Below are positions 1-8,363 of a stretch of 64,000 nt of DNA, in pieces. The stretch's first letter is position 1, and each line of letters opens with the position of its first letter. A program made the translations under genes and the position numbers. The stretch is taken from assembly GCF_019457615.1 (NCBI RefSeq), contig NZ_CP080414.1, positions 866,501-930,500 on the forward strand, written 5' to 3'. This DNA is from Shewanella zhangzhouensis. GTDB lineage: Bacteria > Pseudomonadota > Gammaproteobacteria > Enterobacterales > Shewanellaceae. The notes below the pieces were generated by a model. That model was given only the letters and a program-made list of their open reading frames with translations. It made no database searches and was not told the DNA's origin.

Positions 1-410
1 GCGGGGCTTATGTGCACGTACAAAAGTTTGCCCATAACCTTTCAAAGTGGCACCGCTTGCCGGTGAAAAAGCAGGAAGACATCATCGGCCGAACCAAGGT
101 GGATAATATCGAATATGAGTCTGCCGATAAGCCGCTGACCAGCCACATAAAAAGAGTGAATCTGAAAGATGAACAGGGCAACTCGATGGAGATCCTGCGT
201 CAGAGCATGCCCTATGGCTCGGTGAAAGAGCAGGGGTTGATGTTTATCTCTGTTTGTCGCACGCCCTCCCATTTCGAAAAGATGCTGCATTCGATGGTGC
301 ACGGCGATGGCGAAGGGAATCACGATCACCTGATGCATTTCACCCGCGCCCTGACTGGCTCGTCGTTTTTCGCGCCGTCGCTGGATTATTTGCTCCAGGG
401 TCAGGATTGA
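1..410 (+). CDS. DyP-type haem peroxidase, C-terminal part (start cut off by window edge)
   Basis: The frame is open from base 3, so the start lies before the window. DyP peroxidases use haem and H2O2 to oxidise dyes and other aromatic substrates. The visible part has a His in TSHIKR and, 18 residues later, an Arg in ILRQSMPYG. That is the spacing of the proximal haem ligand and distal Arg in B-type DyPs (His226/Arg244 in Rhodococcus DypB). The opening GAYVHVQKF and the ending with SGSSFF-like aromatic residues also fit the family. The distal Asp of the GxxDG motif would lie upstream and cannot be checked. Substrate unknown. Followed at once by a hairpin terminator. Confidence 0.88.
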   Translation, partial: GAYVHVQKFAHNLSKWHRLPVKKQEDIIGRTKVDNIEYESADKPLTSHIKRVNLKDEQGNSMEILRQSMPYGSVKEQGLMFISVCRTPSHFEKMLHSMVHGDGEGNHDHLMHFTRALTGSSFFAPSLDYLLQGQD

Positions 411-436
411 AAAAAGCGCCCCGCGGGGCGCTTTTT
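411..436. terminator. Bidirectional hairpin terminator between DyP gene and argR
   Basis: Perfect palindrome with A-tract, GC stem and T-tract (GCGCCCC/GGGGCGC with five A on the left and five T on the right), starting directly after the DyP stop. It can end transcription from both convergent genes. Confidence 0.9.
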
Positions 437-472
437 AATGGGAATGATGGACTTGTCCCAATATGTGTTAGG

Positions 473-937
473 TTACTCGCTGTAATTAAACAGGGACTTA
501 ACCGTTTCCAGCGTATCTTCGATGGTCTTGATGCTGGAGGGGCAGATAAAAATGGTATCGTCACCGGCAATGGTACCCAGGATACCTTCGGGTTTGCCGA
601 TGGAGTCCAGCAAACGGGCTATCAGCTGGGCAGCCCCCGGGCTGGTACGCACCACAATCATGGCTTGGTTGTGATCCACATCCAGCACCAGATTCTTCAG
701 TGGGCTGCCGGCAGTGGGCACGCCAAGTTCGGCCGGCAGGCAGTACACCATCTCCTGCTTGGCGTTTCGGGTACGGACGGCACCGAACTTGCTCAGCATG
801 CGGGAGACTTTGGATTGGTTGATATTGCTGAAGCCTTCGGCCTGCAGCGCATTAACTATCTCGCTCTGGGAACCGAAGCGCTCTTCCTTTAACAGCGCTT
901 TGAAGGTTTTGACGAGGTCATCCTGATTTTTTTGCAT
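473..937 (-). CDS. argR: Arginine repressor ArgR
   Basis: Hexameric arginine-responsive DNA-binding protein that represses arginine biosynthesis and controls catabolism. The 154 residues match the family length. The N-terminal winged helix (about 1-70) carries the recognition motif SKVSRML (42-48). The C-terminal oligomerisation and arginine-binding domain carries GTIAGDDTIF (121-130), whose Asp pair (126/127) contacts L-arginine in the Escherichia coli protein. Divergent from mdh, an arrangement common in gammaproteobacteria. An ARG-box-like site in the intergenic region suggests self-control. Confidence 0.97.
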   Translation of the reverse strand: MQKNQDDLVKTFKALLKEERFGSQSEIVNALQAEGFSNINQSKVSRMLSKFGAVRTRNAKQEMVYCLPAELGVPTAGSPLKNLVLDVDHNQAMIVVRTSPGAAQLIARLLDSIGKPEGILGTIAGDDTIFICPSSIKTIEDTLETVKSLFNYSE

Positions 938-1017
938 AGTGGGCTGCTTTGTTGTTATTCAAAAATCCAGCGCATTTTGCATATTTAAAAGCCAAAAGTC
1001 AACAAATCCCCGCTCTT

Positions 1018-1035
1018 TGTGAATAAAAATGCAGA
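1018..1035. promoter_or_regulatory. Candidate ARG box upstream of argR and mdh
   Basis: The core TGAATAAAAATGCA (1020-1033) differs from the ArgR consensus TGAAT-4 A/T-ATTCA at one base. It lies 80-100 bp upstream of the argR start, a usual place for autoregulation. A second weaker half-site-like stretch, TGCATATTTAAA, lies near 978-990. Inference only. Confidence 0.45.
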
Positions 1036-1138
1036 TAAAGGTGGCCGTCCGGACGGCTGGTCAAACACCTGTTTCAAATTGCTGACAATCACACCGAAAA
1101 ATGCCGTCAAACCTTGGCCACAGGCGACTAAGGGATAA

Positions 1139-1167
1139 TTGAAATTTGTGTGACGATGCTTTAATGT
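1139..1167 (+). promoter_or_regulatory. Likely sigma-70 promoter of mdh
   Basis: TTGAAA (1139-1144), 17 bp spacer, TAATGT (1162-1167), with a transcription start expected near 1174. This leaves a leader of about 50 nt before the mdh ATG at 1224, which has a GGAG ribosome site about 10 nt upstream. Confidence 0.55.
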
Positions 1168-1223
1168 GGCGCCATCATTTGAGGATCTACCTCACAAATT
1201 CCGAGATATAACGGAGAATACCT

Positions 1224-2159
1224 ATGAAAGTTGCTGTTCTTGGTGCCGCCGGTGGTATCGGCCAAGCCCTCGCCCTACTCCTGAAAACCCAACTGCCTGC
1301 TGGTTCCAAGCTGTCTCTGTATGACATTGCCCCTGTAACACCAGGTGTTGCTGTGGATCTGAGCCACATCCCAACTGCCGTTGAGGTGAAAGGTTTTGCC
1401 GGTGAAGACCCAACGTCTGCGCTGGAAGGTGCCGATGTGGTACTGATTTCTGCCGGTGTGGCCCGTAAGCCAGGTATGGATCGCTCTGATCTGTTCAACA
1501 TCAACGCAGGTATCGTCCGTAACCTGATTGAAAAAGTGGCAGTGACCTGTCCAAAAGCGTTGGTTGGTATCATCACCAACCCAGTAAACACCACTGTGGC
1601 CATCGCTGCTGAAGTGCTGAAGAAAGCCGGTGTTTACGACAAGAACCGCCTGTTCGGTGTGACCACTCTGGACGTTATCCGCGCCGAGACCTTCGTTGCC
1701 GAAGCCAAGGGCGTTGACGTAGCCAGCGTGAAAGTAAACGTGATTGGCGGCCACAGCGGCGTGACCATCCTGCCTCTGCTGTCTCAAATCGAAGGCGTAA
1801 GCTTCTCTGATGAAGAAGTTGCTGCCCTGACCAAGCGTATCCAGAACGCGGGTACCGAAGTAGTAGAAGCCAAGGCCGGTGGCGGCAGCGCTACCCTGTC
1901 TATGGGTCAGGCTGCTTTCCGTTTCGGTATGTCTCTTATCCGTGGTCTGCAAGGCGAAGCCAATGTGGTTGAATGCGCCTATGTTGACGGCGGCAGCGAG
2001 CACGCAGTGTTCTTTGCTCAGCCAGTGTTGCTGGGTAAAAACGGCGTAGAAAAAGTACTGCCTTACGGCGAAGTGAGTGCGTTTGAAGCCAACGCCCGCG
2101 ATGCCATGCTGGATACCCTCAAGGGTGATATCCAACTGGGTGTAGACTTCGTTAAGTAA
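1224..2159 (+). CDS. mdh: Malate dehydrogenase (NAD)
   Basis: Citric acid cycle enzyme that interconverts malate and oxaloacetate with NAD in the cytoplasm. The 311 residues match the E. coli enzyme (312). The NAD-binding loop GAAGGIG is at residues 7-13. The catalytic set is in place: substrate-binding Arg81 and Arg87, Asp150, Arg153 and the proton acceptor His177 in GGHSG. The gene stands alone with its own promoter and terminator. Codon use is strongly biased, as expected for a highly expressed gene. Confidence 0.98.
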   Translation: MKVAVLGAAGGIGQALALLLKTQLPAGSKLSLYDIAPVTPGVAVDLSHIPTAVEVKGFAGEDPTSALEGADVVLISAGVARKPGMDRSDLFNINAGIVRNLIEKVAVTCPKALVGIITNPVNTTVAIAAEVLKKAGVYDKNRLFGVTTLDVIRAETFVAEAKGVDVASVKVNVIGGHSGVTILPLLSQIEGVSFSDEEVAALTKRIQNAGTEVVEAKAGGGSATLSMGQAAFRFGMSLIRGLQGEANVVECAYVDGGSEHAVFFAQPVLLGKNGVEKVLPYGEVSAFEANARDAMLDTLKGDIQLGVDFVK

Positions 2160-2177
2160 GTCTCGCTGAAGTGAAGA

Positions 2178-2203
2178 AACGGAGCCTGGTGCTCCGTTTT
2201 TTT
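2178..2203 (+). terminator. Terminator of mdh
   Basis: Stem AACGGAGC/GCTCCGTT with a short loop followed by a run of seven T, 20 nt after the mdh stop. Confidence 0.9.
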
Positions 2204-2345
2204 ATGTCTGAAATCTGTGATTTATCTTTGACAGCGATTTTCAATTAACCCCTGCATTTATGTGGAAACTTATTGGTTTTGTTGTCAAACTGTTACCCAC
2301 TTGGTGGTTATTTTTAATACTGTTGCACCTTTACAGGAGTTTCCC

Positions 2346-3410
2346 ATGAGCAAGCTCAGGCCGTTTCCCGGGATAGGTATTGCCGCAGTGCTGGGGGCCC
2401 TTTGGCTCCCGTCAGCCTCGCAAGCCACGACTGGTGAGGCCCCCCGACCGGTTAAGGTTAGTCAAATTACGTTGGCCGAAGGCATGAACCAGAGATTGTT
2501 GCCGGCCGAGGTCAGGGCATCGGAACGTGCCGGGCTGTCATTTCGCGTCAGCGGTGAAATCATGGACATCCTGGTGCGTCCCGGTGAAGAGGTAAAAGCC
2601 GGGCAGCTGTTGGCTAAGCTGGACCCGGCACTCTACGAACAGCAGTTGGAAGTCGCCCGAGCTCAGTATGCGCTGGCCAAGGTGCTCTATGAGCGTAATC
2701 TCAGCCTGGTAGAGCAGGGTGTGGTGTCGCGCAACGATTTTGACAAGTCCAAGAGTAATCATGATGTCGCCAAAGCAGCGCTGGACAAAGCCGAAGTGGA
2801 ACTTGCCTATACCCGCCTGCTGGCCCCTTACGATGGTGTGATATCCAAACGCGATAAACGCCAGTTCGAATTCGTCAGGGCGCAGGAGCCTGTACTTGGT
2901 GTGCGCAGTGAAAACCTGATTGATGTGAGTTTTCAATTGCCTGAACAGTACATAGGCCCTATCCAAAGTTATCAGGCCACTACCGGTAAGTTGTTGACGC
3001 CGGAAGTTCGTTTTGACAGCCGGGACAGCTGGTTTGCCGCCACCCTGAAAGAAATGAGCACTGTGGCCGACAGCAGTACCGGCAGTTATACCGTGATCCT
3101 GACGTTGCCTATGCCTGAGCAGCTCAACATTTTGCCGGGGATGTCGGCCACTGTACGGGTATCCCTGCCTACCGAAGCCCTGATCCCCCCTCCCAGTATT
3201 CCAGCCGGTGCCGTGGTGCAGGAAGGCGAGAAAACCTGGGTATTCCGCTGGCTACCGGAGTCACAGCGGCTGCAAAAGGCGGAAGTAGTGTTGAAGGACG
3301 GTGTTCTGGTATCCGGGCTGAATGATGGCGACTTTGTCGTGGTTGCGGGCGCCGACGAACTCAGTGATGGCCAGAGCGCGGTGCGCTGGGTGAAGGAGCG
3401 GGGACTGTGA
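2346..3410 (+). CDS. RND efflux periplasmic adaptor (HlyD/MexA family), first of two
   Basis: Membrane fusion protein that should link the inner-membrane pump at 4502 to an outer-membrane channel. The start at 2346 is chosen because ACAGGAG precedes it and a signal peptide ending PSASQA (about residue 27) follows; a longer frame from 2262 lacks a ribosome site. Domains: beta-barrel/lipoyl half (RVSGEIMDILVRPGEEVKAGQLLAKLD), an alpha-hairpin of coiled-coil character (about 85-140), second lipoyl half (LLAPYDGVIS), then beta-barrel and membrane-proximal domains. 354 residues, no lipobox. Ends at the start of the second adaptor, so the two are translated together. Confidence 0.92.
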   Translation: MSKLRPFPGIGIAAVLGALWLPSASQATTGEAPRPVKVSQITLAEGMNQRLLPAEVRASERAGLSFRVSGEIMDILVRPGEEVKAGQLLAKLDPALYEQQLEVARAQYALAKVLYERNLSLVEQGVVSRNDFDKSKSNHDVAKAALDKAEVELAYTRLLAPYDGVISKRDKRQFEFVRAQEPVLGVRSENLIDVSFQLPEQYIGPIQSYQATTGKLLTPEVRFDSRDSWFAATLKEMSTVADSSTGSYTVILTLPMPEQLNILPGMSATVRVSLPTEALIPPPSIPAGAVVQEGEKTWVFRWLPESQRLQKAEVVLKDGVLVSGLNDGDFVVVAGADELSDGQSAVRWVKERGL

Positions 3411-3412
3411 TC

Positions 3413-4492
3413 ATGAAAGAAGCGATAGGGATTACTCTGCTGGGGTTACTGGTGCTGCTTGGCGGATGTCGGCAGGCGCCGGAGATTGAGCATAAGCCTG
3501 CAAGGGTCACCGTTTACACCATACCCAGCACCGAAAATCAGGTGACTCGGGTGTTCAGTGGCGTGGCCCGCGCGCAGGACCTGACGACGTTGGCGTTTCG
3601 GGTCGAAGGGCGTATTGCCCGTATTCCGGTCACCAAGGGGCAGAGGGTCAAGGCCGGTGATGTACTCGCCGTACTTGAAAAAAACGACTTTCAGATTGCA
3701 CTGAATGATCGCCGCGCCCGTCTTGACGTAACCCGCAAGCAGGCAGAGCGCTCCAAAATCCTGGTGGATCAGCAACTCATGGCCCAGGCGGAATACGATC
3801 AGATGAATGCCGAATATCTGGTTGCCCGCGCCGAAGCCCGTCAGGCAGAGCTGATGCTGGAATATACCGAGCTCAAAGCTCCCTTCGATGGGGTGATTGG
3901 CGATGTGTTTCTCAAATCCTTTGAAAACGTTCAGCCGGGCACCCTAGTGCTCAGCGTCCACAGAACTGAGCGTATCGAAGTGGATGTGCAGGTGCCCGAT
4001 CTCTTGATTGCCGTGTCTCGAAGGGCGGAATCAGGTCAGCAAAAGCAGGGCTTTGATGTGTCCTTTGAGGCTTTCCCGGACAAAAACTTTGTTGGACATC
4101 TGCTGGAAGTGAACACCGAAAAGGATCCCCAATCCCATACTTACGTGGCCACTATAGCTGTGGAGTTACCCGATGGGGTTAAGGTGCTGGAGGGGATGCC
4201 AGCCAAGGTTACTGTGGATTTAGGCAAGGCCACCTATACCTACCGACGTGAGTACCTGTTGCCAATCAGCGCTGTGGTAATGCGCGATGGCAGCGATATT
4301 GACTTGCAGGATGCCGGGGTGTGGCTTTATGACGCTGCCAGCGGCAGCGTTAAATTCAAACCTGTGCGTTTGGGGGTAATTGTAGGCCAGAGCATCGAAG
4401 TGGTTGACGGGCTCGCCGACGGACAGCAGGTGGTAACCCAGGGAGCATCACGCCTGGTGGATGGCCAACAAGTTGAACTGATTCAGGGATAA
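3413..4492 (+). CDS. RND efflux adaptor lipoprotein, second of two
   Basis: A second HlyD-family adaptor, related in layout to the one before it but lipid-anchored: a short signal ends in the lipobox LLGGC with Cys19. It has lipoyl halves (RIPVTKGQRVKAGDVLAVLE and LKAPFDGVIG) around a short alpha-hairpin. A GTG at 3407 overlaps the previous stop and is an alternative start two codons earlier. Two different adaptors before one RND pump occur in triclosan-type (TriABC-like) and VexEF-like systems, where they may form a mixed hexamer. This operon supplies no outer-membrane factor. Confidence 0.9.
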   Translation: MKEAIGITLLGLLVLLGGCRQAPEIEHKPARVTVYTIPSTENQVTRVFSGVARAQDLTTLAFRVEGRIARIPVTKGQRVKAGDVLAVLEKNDFQIALNDRRARLDVTRKQAERSKILVDQQLMAQAEYDQMNAEYLVARAEARQAELMLEYTELKAPFDGVIGDVFLKSFENVQPGTLVLSVHRTERIEVDVQVPDLLIAVSRRAESGQQKQGFDVSFEAFPDKNFVGHLLEVNTEKDPQSHTYVATIAVELPDGVKVLEGMPAKVTVDLGKATYTYRREYLLPISAVVMRDGSDIDLQDAGVWLYDAASGSVKFKPVRLGVIVGQSIEVVDGLADGQQVVTQGASRLVDGQQVELIQG

Positions 4493-4501
4493 GGACAGAC
4501 A

Positions 4502-7500
4502 ATGAGCGTAGCAGGCTATTTCGTCAAGAACTCCGTCATCAGCTGGATGTTTACCCTGATCCTTCTGCTGGGAGGCAGTGTTGCCTTTCTCGGACTGGGC
4601 CAGCTGGAAGACCCACCTTTTACGATTAAAGACGCAGTGGTTATCACCCTCTACCCCGGAGCCACATCCACCGAGGTGGAAGAAGAGGTCACCTATCCGG
4701 TAGAGAAAGCGATTCAGGCATTGCCCTATGTGGACAAGATAAAGTCGCTGAGCACCGCCGGGTTGTCGCAAATCACTGTGACCATGAAAAACACCTATGG
4801 TCCGGACCAGCTGCCACAAATCTGGGATGAGCTCAGACGCAAGGTCAATGATATGGCCGCGAGCTTACCCCCAGGTGCACAGCACCCCATGGTGAACGAT
4901 GACTTTGGCGATGTGTATGGCATCATGCTGATGATCACAGGTAAGGACTTCAGCTACCGCGAGCTCAAAGACTATGTGGACTTTGTGAAGCGTGAGCTGG
5001 AACTGGTGCCCGGTGTCGGTAAGGTGTCCCTGGCCGGTGAGCAAAAAGAACAGATTTTTGTAGAAATGTCGGTGAATAAGGCCGCCAGTTCAAACCTGGA
5101 TCCCAATCTGATTGCCAACTTGCTCAACTCACAAAATATGGTGTCGGACGCGGGTAATATTCAGGTTGCCGGTGACAACCTCAAAATTCGCACCAGCGGA
5201 AGCTCCCGTTCGGTGGAGGAATTACAGGAACTCATCATCCCCGGTACCCAGGGCGATAAGCTTATCTACCTGAAAGATGTGGCCACCGTGCGTCGCGGTT
5301 ACCAGGAAATCCCCACCAATGTGCTCAGTTACAACCGTGAGCGTGCCATTAACCTGGGGATTTCATTTTCATCCGGCGTCAACGTGGTAGCCGTAGGTAA
5401 GGCCGTTGATGACAAGTTGGCTCAAATTGACTCAGCCCGTCCTGCCGGTATCAAAATTGAGACCATGTATAACCAGCCGGTGGAAGTAGACAACTCCGTC
5501 GGCAGCTTTGTGTGGAACCTGATTGCTGCCGTTGTGATTGTGATAGGCGTGCTGCTGTTCTTTATGGGCGTGAAAAGCGGCATCCTGATAGGCCTTATCC
5601 TGTTTTTAACCTGTTTGGGCACCTTTGTGTTGATGCTGCAGGCCGAGATTGAACTGCAGCGTATTTCCCTGGGGGCGCTCATCATTGCGCTGGGGATGCT
5701 GGTAGACAATGCCATTGTAGTGGTGGAAGGGATTTTGATTGGTCGCCAGCAGGGAAAAACCACCCTGGAAGCGTCCGATGCCATTGTAAAGCAAACCATG
5801 TGGCCGCTGCTCGGGGCTACAGTGATTGCCATCACTGCCTTCGCACCCATTGGTTTGTCACCGGACTCCACCGGAGAATTTGCCGGCTCGCTGTTTTGGG
5901 TGCTGCTGTTCTCCCTGTTCCTTTCCTGGATCACCGCCATCACCATCACGCCTTTTTTTGCCAGTCTGTTTTTTGGTGATAAAGGGGAGGAGCAGCTTGA
6001 AGGGCAAACCAAAGATCCCTACGGCGGCGCCTTTTTCACACTCTATAAAGTCGCGCTGGATGTGTGCATGCGCTATCGCTTTGTGAGCGTAATCGCCGTT
6101 GTGCTGGCGTTTGTAGCGTCTGTGGCCGGGTTTGGTTATGTGAAACAGTCGTTTTTCCCACCCTCAACCACCCCCATATTTTTGGTGGATGTGTGGCTGC
6201 CTGAAGGGACTGATATCCGCGAAACTCAGCGGATAGTGACTGCCATGGAAGACAAGGCTGCGAAGCTGGCGGATGTGGAGTTTGTGGCGTCCACAGTTGG
6301 CAAGGGCTTCCCCCGCTTTATGCTGACTTACGCACCCGAAAAGAATTACGCCTCTTACGGCCAAATCGCCATTCGCACCAGCGCCTTCGAGACCCTCGAG
6401 GGGGTGATGACCCAGTTCCGCCGCGAAATGGAGGCGGGCTTCCCGCAGACCCAGCTCAAGTTCAAACGGCTGGAGGTAGGCCCCTCGACCGATGCCAAGA
6501 TTGAGGCCCGGATTTCAGGTCCTGACCCCGATGTGCTCAGAACTCTGGGGGCAGAGGTGCAGGCGGTATTTGCGGCCACACCGGGCACAGTGAATGTGCG
6601 CCACGACTGGCGCGAGCGGGTGAAATACATAGCGCCCAGATTTAACGAGACCCAGGCCAGACGTTTGGGCATAGTTAAGAGTGAAGTGGACAAGGCGCTT
6701 AAGTTTTCTTTTGCCGGGTTGCAGATAGGGGTATACCGGGAGGGCACCAATCTGCTGTCCATCGTGGGCCGGTTGCCGGATGATGAGCGGGTCGATATCG
6801 AGTCCATGGAAAGCATCCGCATCTGGAGCCCCGTGCTGAATACCCTGGTGCCTCTGCAGCAGGTAGTGGATGGATTCGAAGTGAAGTTTGAGGATCCCAT
6901 TATTCAGCGCCGGGACCGCAAGCGTACCCTGACCGTTTTCGCCGATGCTGATTTTGAGTACGACCTGCTGCCTGCGGAGCTGTTTGCCAAGGTTCGGCCA
7001 CAGGTGGAGGCCATCAGCATGCCGCCAGGATATGAACTGGTGTGGGGCGGGGAGTTTGAATCATCTCAGGATGCGCAGGAGTCACTGTTTGCCATTTTGC
7101 CGATGGGCTTCCTGTTTATGTTTTTGGTGACGGTATTCCTGTTCAACTCGGTACGTAAGCCGCTGGTTATCTGGGCCTGTGTCCCGCTGGCCATTATCGG
7201 TATTACCCTGGGATTATTGGTACTGGATAAACCCTTCAGCTTTATGGCGTTGCTGGGGATGCTCAGCCTCTCGGGGATGCTGCTTAAAAACGGCATAGTG
7301 CTGCTCGACCAAATCAATCTGGAAATCAACGAGGGCAAGGAACCCTTCCAGGCCGTGTTTGAGTCTACCGTTAGTCGTGTCAGGCCCGTATGTATGGCGG
7401 CCGTCACGACCATTCTGGGGATGTTGCCCCTTATCACCGATGCCTTCTTTGAGTCCATGGCGGCGGTAGTGATGTTCGGCCTTGGTGTGGCGACAGTGCT

Positions 7501-7588
7501 GACCTTGCTGATTGTGCCGGTGTTTTACATCATTTTCTTCAAGATCCCCTATCGGGCCTACGGTGAGTTTCAGAAGTCCAGCCACTGA
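4502..7588 (+). CDS. RND family efflux permease (AcrB-like)
   Basis: Proton-driven inner-membrane export pump of 1028 residues with the usual duplicated layout: TM1, large periplasmic loop, TM2-7, second loop, TM8-12. Proton-relay positions are visible: Asp402 in TM4 (GMLVDNAIVV), with Asn403 where AcrB has a second Asp (Asp408), and Lys929 in TM10 (GMLLKNGIVLLD). The VDN form is common in this LEDPxFTIK subgroup, so it is probably not a defect. Substrates cannot be read from sequence. Starts 9 nt after the second adaptor; one operon ended by the hairpin at 7613. Confidence 0.94.
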   Translation: MSVAGYFVKNSVISWMFTLILLLGGSVAFLGLGQLEDPPFTIKDAVVITLYPGATSTEVEEEVTYPVEKAIQALPYVDKIKSLSTAGLSQITVTMKNTYGPDQLPQIWDELRRKVNDMAASLPPGAQHPMVNDDFGDVYGIMLMITGKDFSYRELKDYVDFVKRELELVPGVGKVSLAGEQKEQIFVEMSVNKAASSNLDPNLIANLLNSQNMVSDAGNIQVAGDNLKIRTSGSSRSVEELQELIIPGTQGDKLIYLKDVATVRRGYQEIPTNVLSYNRERAINLGISFSSGVNVVAVGKAVDDKLAQIDSARPAGIKIETMYNQPVEVDNSVGSFVWNLIAAVVIVIGVLLFFMGVKSGILIGLILFLTCLGTFVLMLQAEIELQRISLGALIIALGMLVDNAIVVVEGILIGRQQGKTTLEASDAIVKQTMWPLLGATVIAITAFAPIGLSPDSTGEFAGSLFWVLLFSLFLSWITAITITPFFASLFFGDKGEEQLEGQTKDPYGGAFFTLYKVALDVCMRYRFVSVIAVVLAFVASVAGFGYVKQSFFPPSTTPIFLVDVWLPEGTDIRETQRIVTAMEDKAAKLADVEFVASTVGKGFPRFMLTYAPEKNYASYGQIAIRTSAFETLEGVMTQFRREMEAGFPQTQLKFKRLEVGPSTDAKIEARISGPDPDVLRTLGAEVQAVFAATPGTVNVRHDWRERVKYIAPRFNETQARRLGIVKSEVDKALKFSFAGLQIGVYREGTNLLSIVGRLPDDERVDIESMESIRIWSPVLNTLVPLQQVVDGFEVKFEDPIIQRRDRKRTLTVFADADFEYDLLPAELFAKVRPQVEAISMPPGYELVWGGEFESSQDAQESLFAILPMGFLFMFLVTVFLFNSVRKPLVIWACVPLAIIGITLGLLVLDKPFSFMALLGMLSLSGMLLKNGIVLLDQINLEINEGKEPFQAVFESTVSRVRPVCMAAVTTILGMLPLITDAFFESMAAVVMFGLGVATVLTLLIVPVFYIIFFKIPYRAYGEFQKSSH

Positions 7589-7612
7589 TAAAAGCCGTAT
7601 TAATTCATGCGC

Positions 7613-7637
7613 AAAGCGACCCATTTGGGTCGCTTTT
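7613..7637 (+). terminator. Terminator of the RND operon
   Basis: Stem AAAGCGACCC/GGGTCGCTTT with ATTT loop and T-tract, 25 nt after the pump stop. Confidence 0.88.
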
Positions 7638-7915
7638 CTTTTATGGCAGCAGACTGCTCTGGGCCCTGATGTGACCCATTTGTCAGTCACAGTGGGGGAC
7701 TTGGGGCGTAACATTGAGCAGCCTGTGTGCCCGTGATAGATTCAATTCCACAGCTTTCCTCAGACGTTACAGAAGGATGAGGGCAAAAAGCAGGCTATCC
7801 CTGAACGAATGGGAAAACTGTAGCGGGGGATTTTCTCTGGCGACTGAGGATGACTGGCCCCACAAAGCGATTTACAGCAACGCGATTTATAGCAAAGCCG
7901 GAGCAAAAGCTGATT
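7638..7915. other. Leader region of the cupin gene with a 15-bp tandem repeat
   Basis: About 280 bases with no convincing gene. Two near-identical units, GCGATTTACAGCAA (7867-7880) and GCGATTTATAGCAA (7882-7895), lie just upstream of the cupin start and could be an operator. The same bases would encode an upstream extension of the cupin frame from 7850, which I do not favour because residues there do not resemble cupins. Confidence 0.4.
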
Positions 7916-8251
7916 ATGGCGAACCTTCTTACCGAGCTTCCAGAAAACCTCTGTGAGGAAGTCTTCGAAACCCTGATTAGGTCTTCTGATTGCCGCATTG
8001 AGCGCATAGTGTCACTGGGGCACAGCACAGCAGCGGGCCAATGGTACGACCAGGACGAGCATGAATGGGTCGTGCTGCTCAGTGGCAGTGCGGTGCTGGC
8101 CTATGAGGATGGCCGCAGTCTTGCCATGGCACCCGGTGATTATGTGAATATTCCCGCCCATGTGCGTCATAGAGTAGAAGCGACCGACCCGACCATCCCC
8201 AGTGTATGGCTGGCGGTGTTTTACGGTGCTGCCAACCAGATTGAGGGCTGA
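7916..8251 (+). CDS. Small cupin-fold protein
   Basis: A 111-residue single-domain cupin. Conserved features: DEHEWVVLLSG (about 47-57, metal-binding His and Glu of motif 1) and PGDYVNIPAHVRHRVE (about 73-88, motif 2 with further His). Such proteins bind a metal and act as small dioxygenases, isomerases or sensors; the reaction here is unknown. ATG at 7916 is chosen as the first residue of a normal cupin N-terminus, though its ribosome site (GGAG about 12 nt upstream) is distant. Independent of its neighbours. Confidence 0.82.
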   Translation: MANLLTELPENLCEEVFETLIRSSDCRIERIVSLGHSTAAGQWYDQDEHEWVVLLSGSAVLAYEDGRSLAMAPGDYVNIPAHVRHRVEATDPTIPSVWLAVFYGAANQIEG

Positions 8252-8275
8252 TTATTTTTTAAACGCCAGCGCATA

Positions 8276-8307
8276 AGTCTTTCCTGAAAGACTGGCTCTG
8301 CTATACT
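8276..8307 (+). promoter_or_regulatory. Likely rlhA promoter with an inverted repeat over the -35 region
   Basis: The perfect palindrome AGTCTTTC-CT-GAAAGACT (8276-8293) is followed by a good -10 box TATACT (8302-8307). The -35 region would fall inside the palindrome, so a regulator could block it; alternatively the palindrome is the weak terminator of the cupin gene. Start of transcription expected about 50 nt before the rlhA ATG. Confidence 0.45.
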
Positions 8308-8363
8308 CTGCGTCCGATTTTTCTACCGGGCCATTCAGTCAGGCCAGCAGACGAGTTTGATTC

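Noticed and set aside
1275..2135. Long open frame opposite mdh
   Set aside because: A mirror effect of strong codon bias in mdh; product is Gln/His-rich without domains.
2262..2345. N-terminal extension of the first RND adaptor
   Set aside because: No ribosome site before 2262, while ACAGGAG before 2346 and the signal peptide support the shorter protein.
5705..5710. Asp-Asn instead of Asp-Asp in the RND pump as a loss of function
   Set aside because: The VDN form occurs in a known subgroup and the key Asp402 and Lys929 remain.
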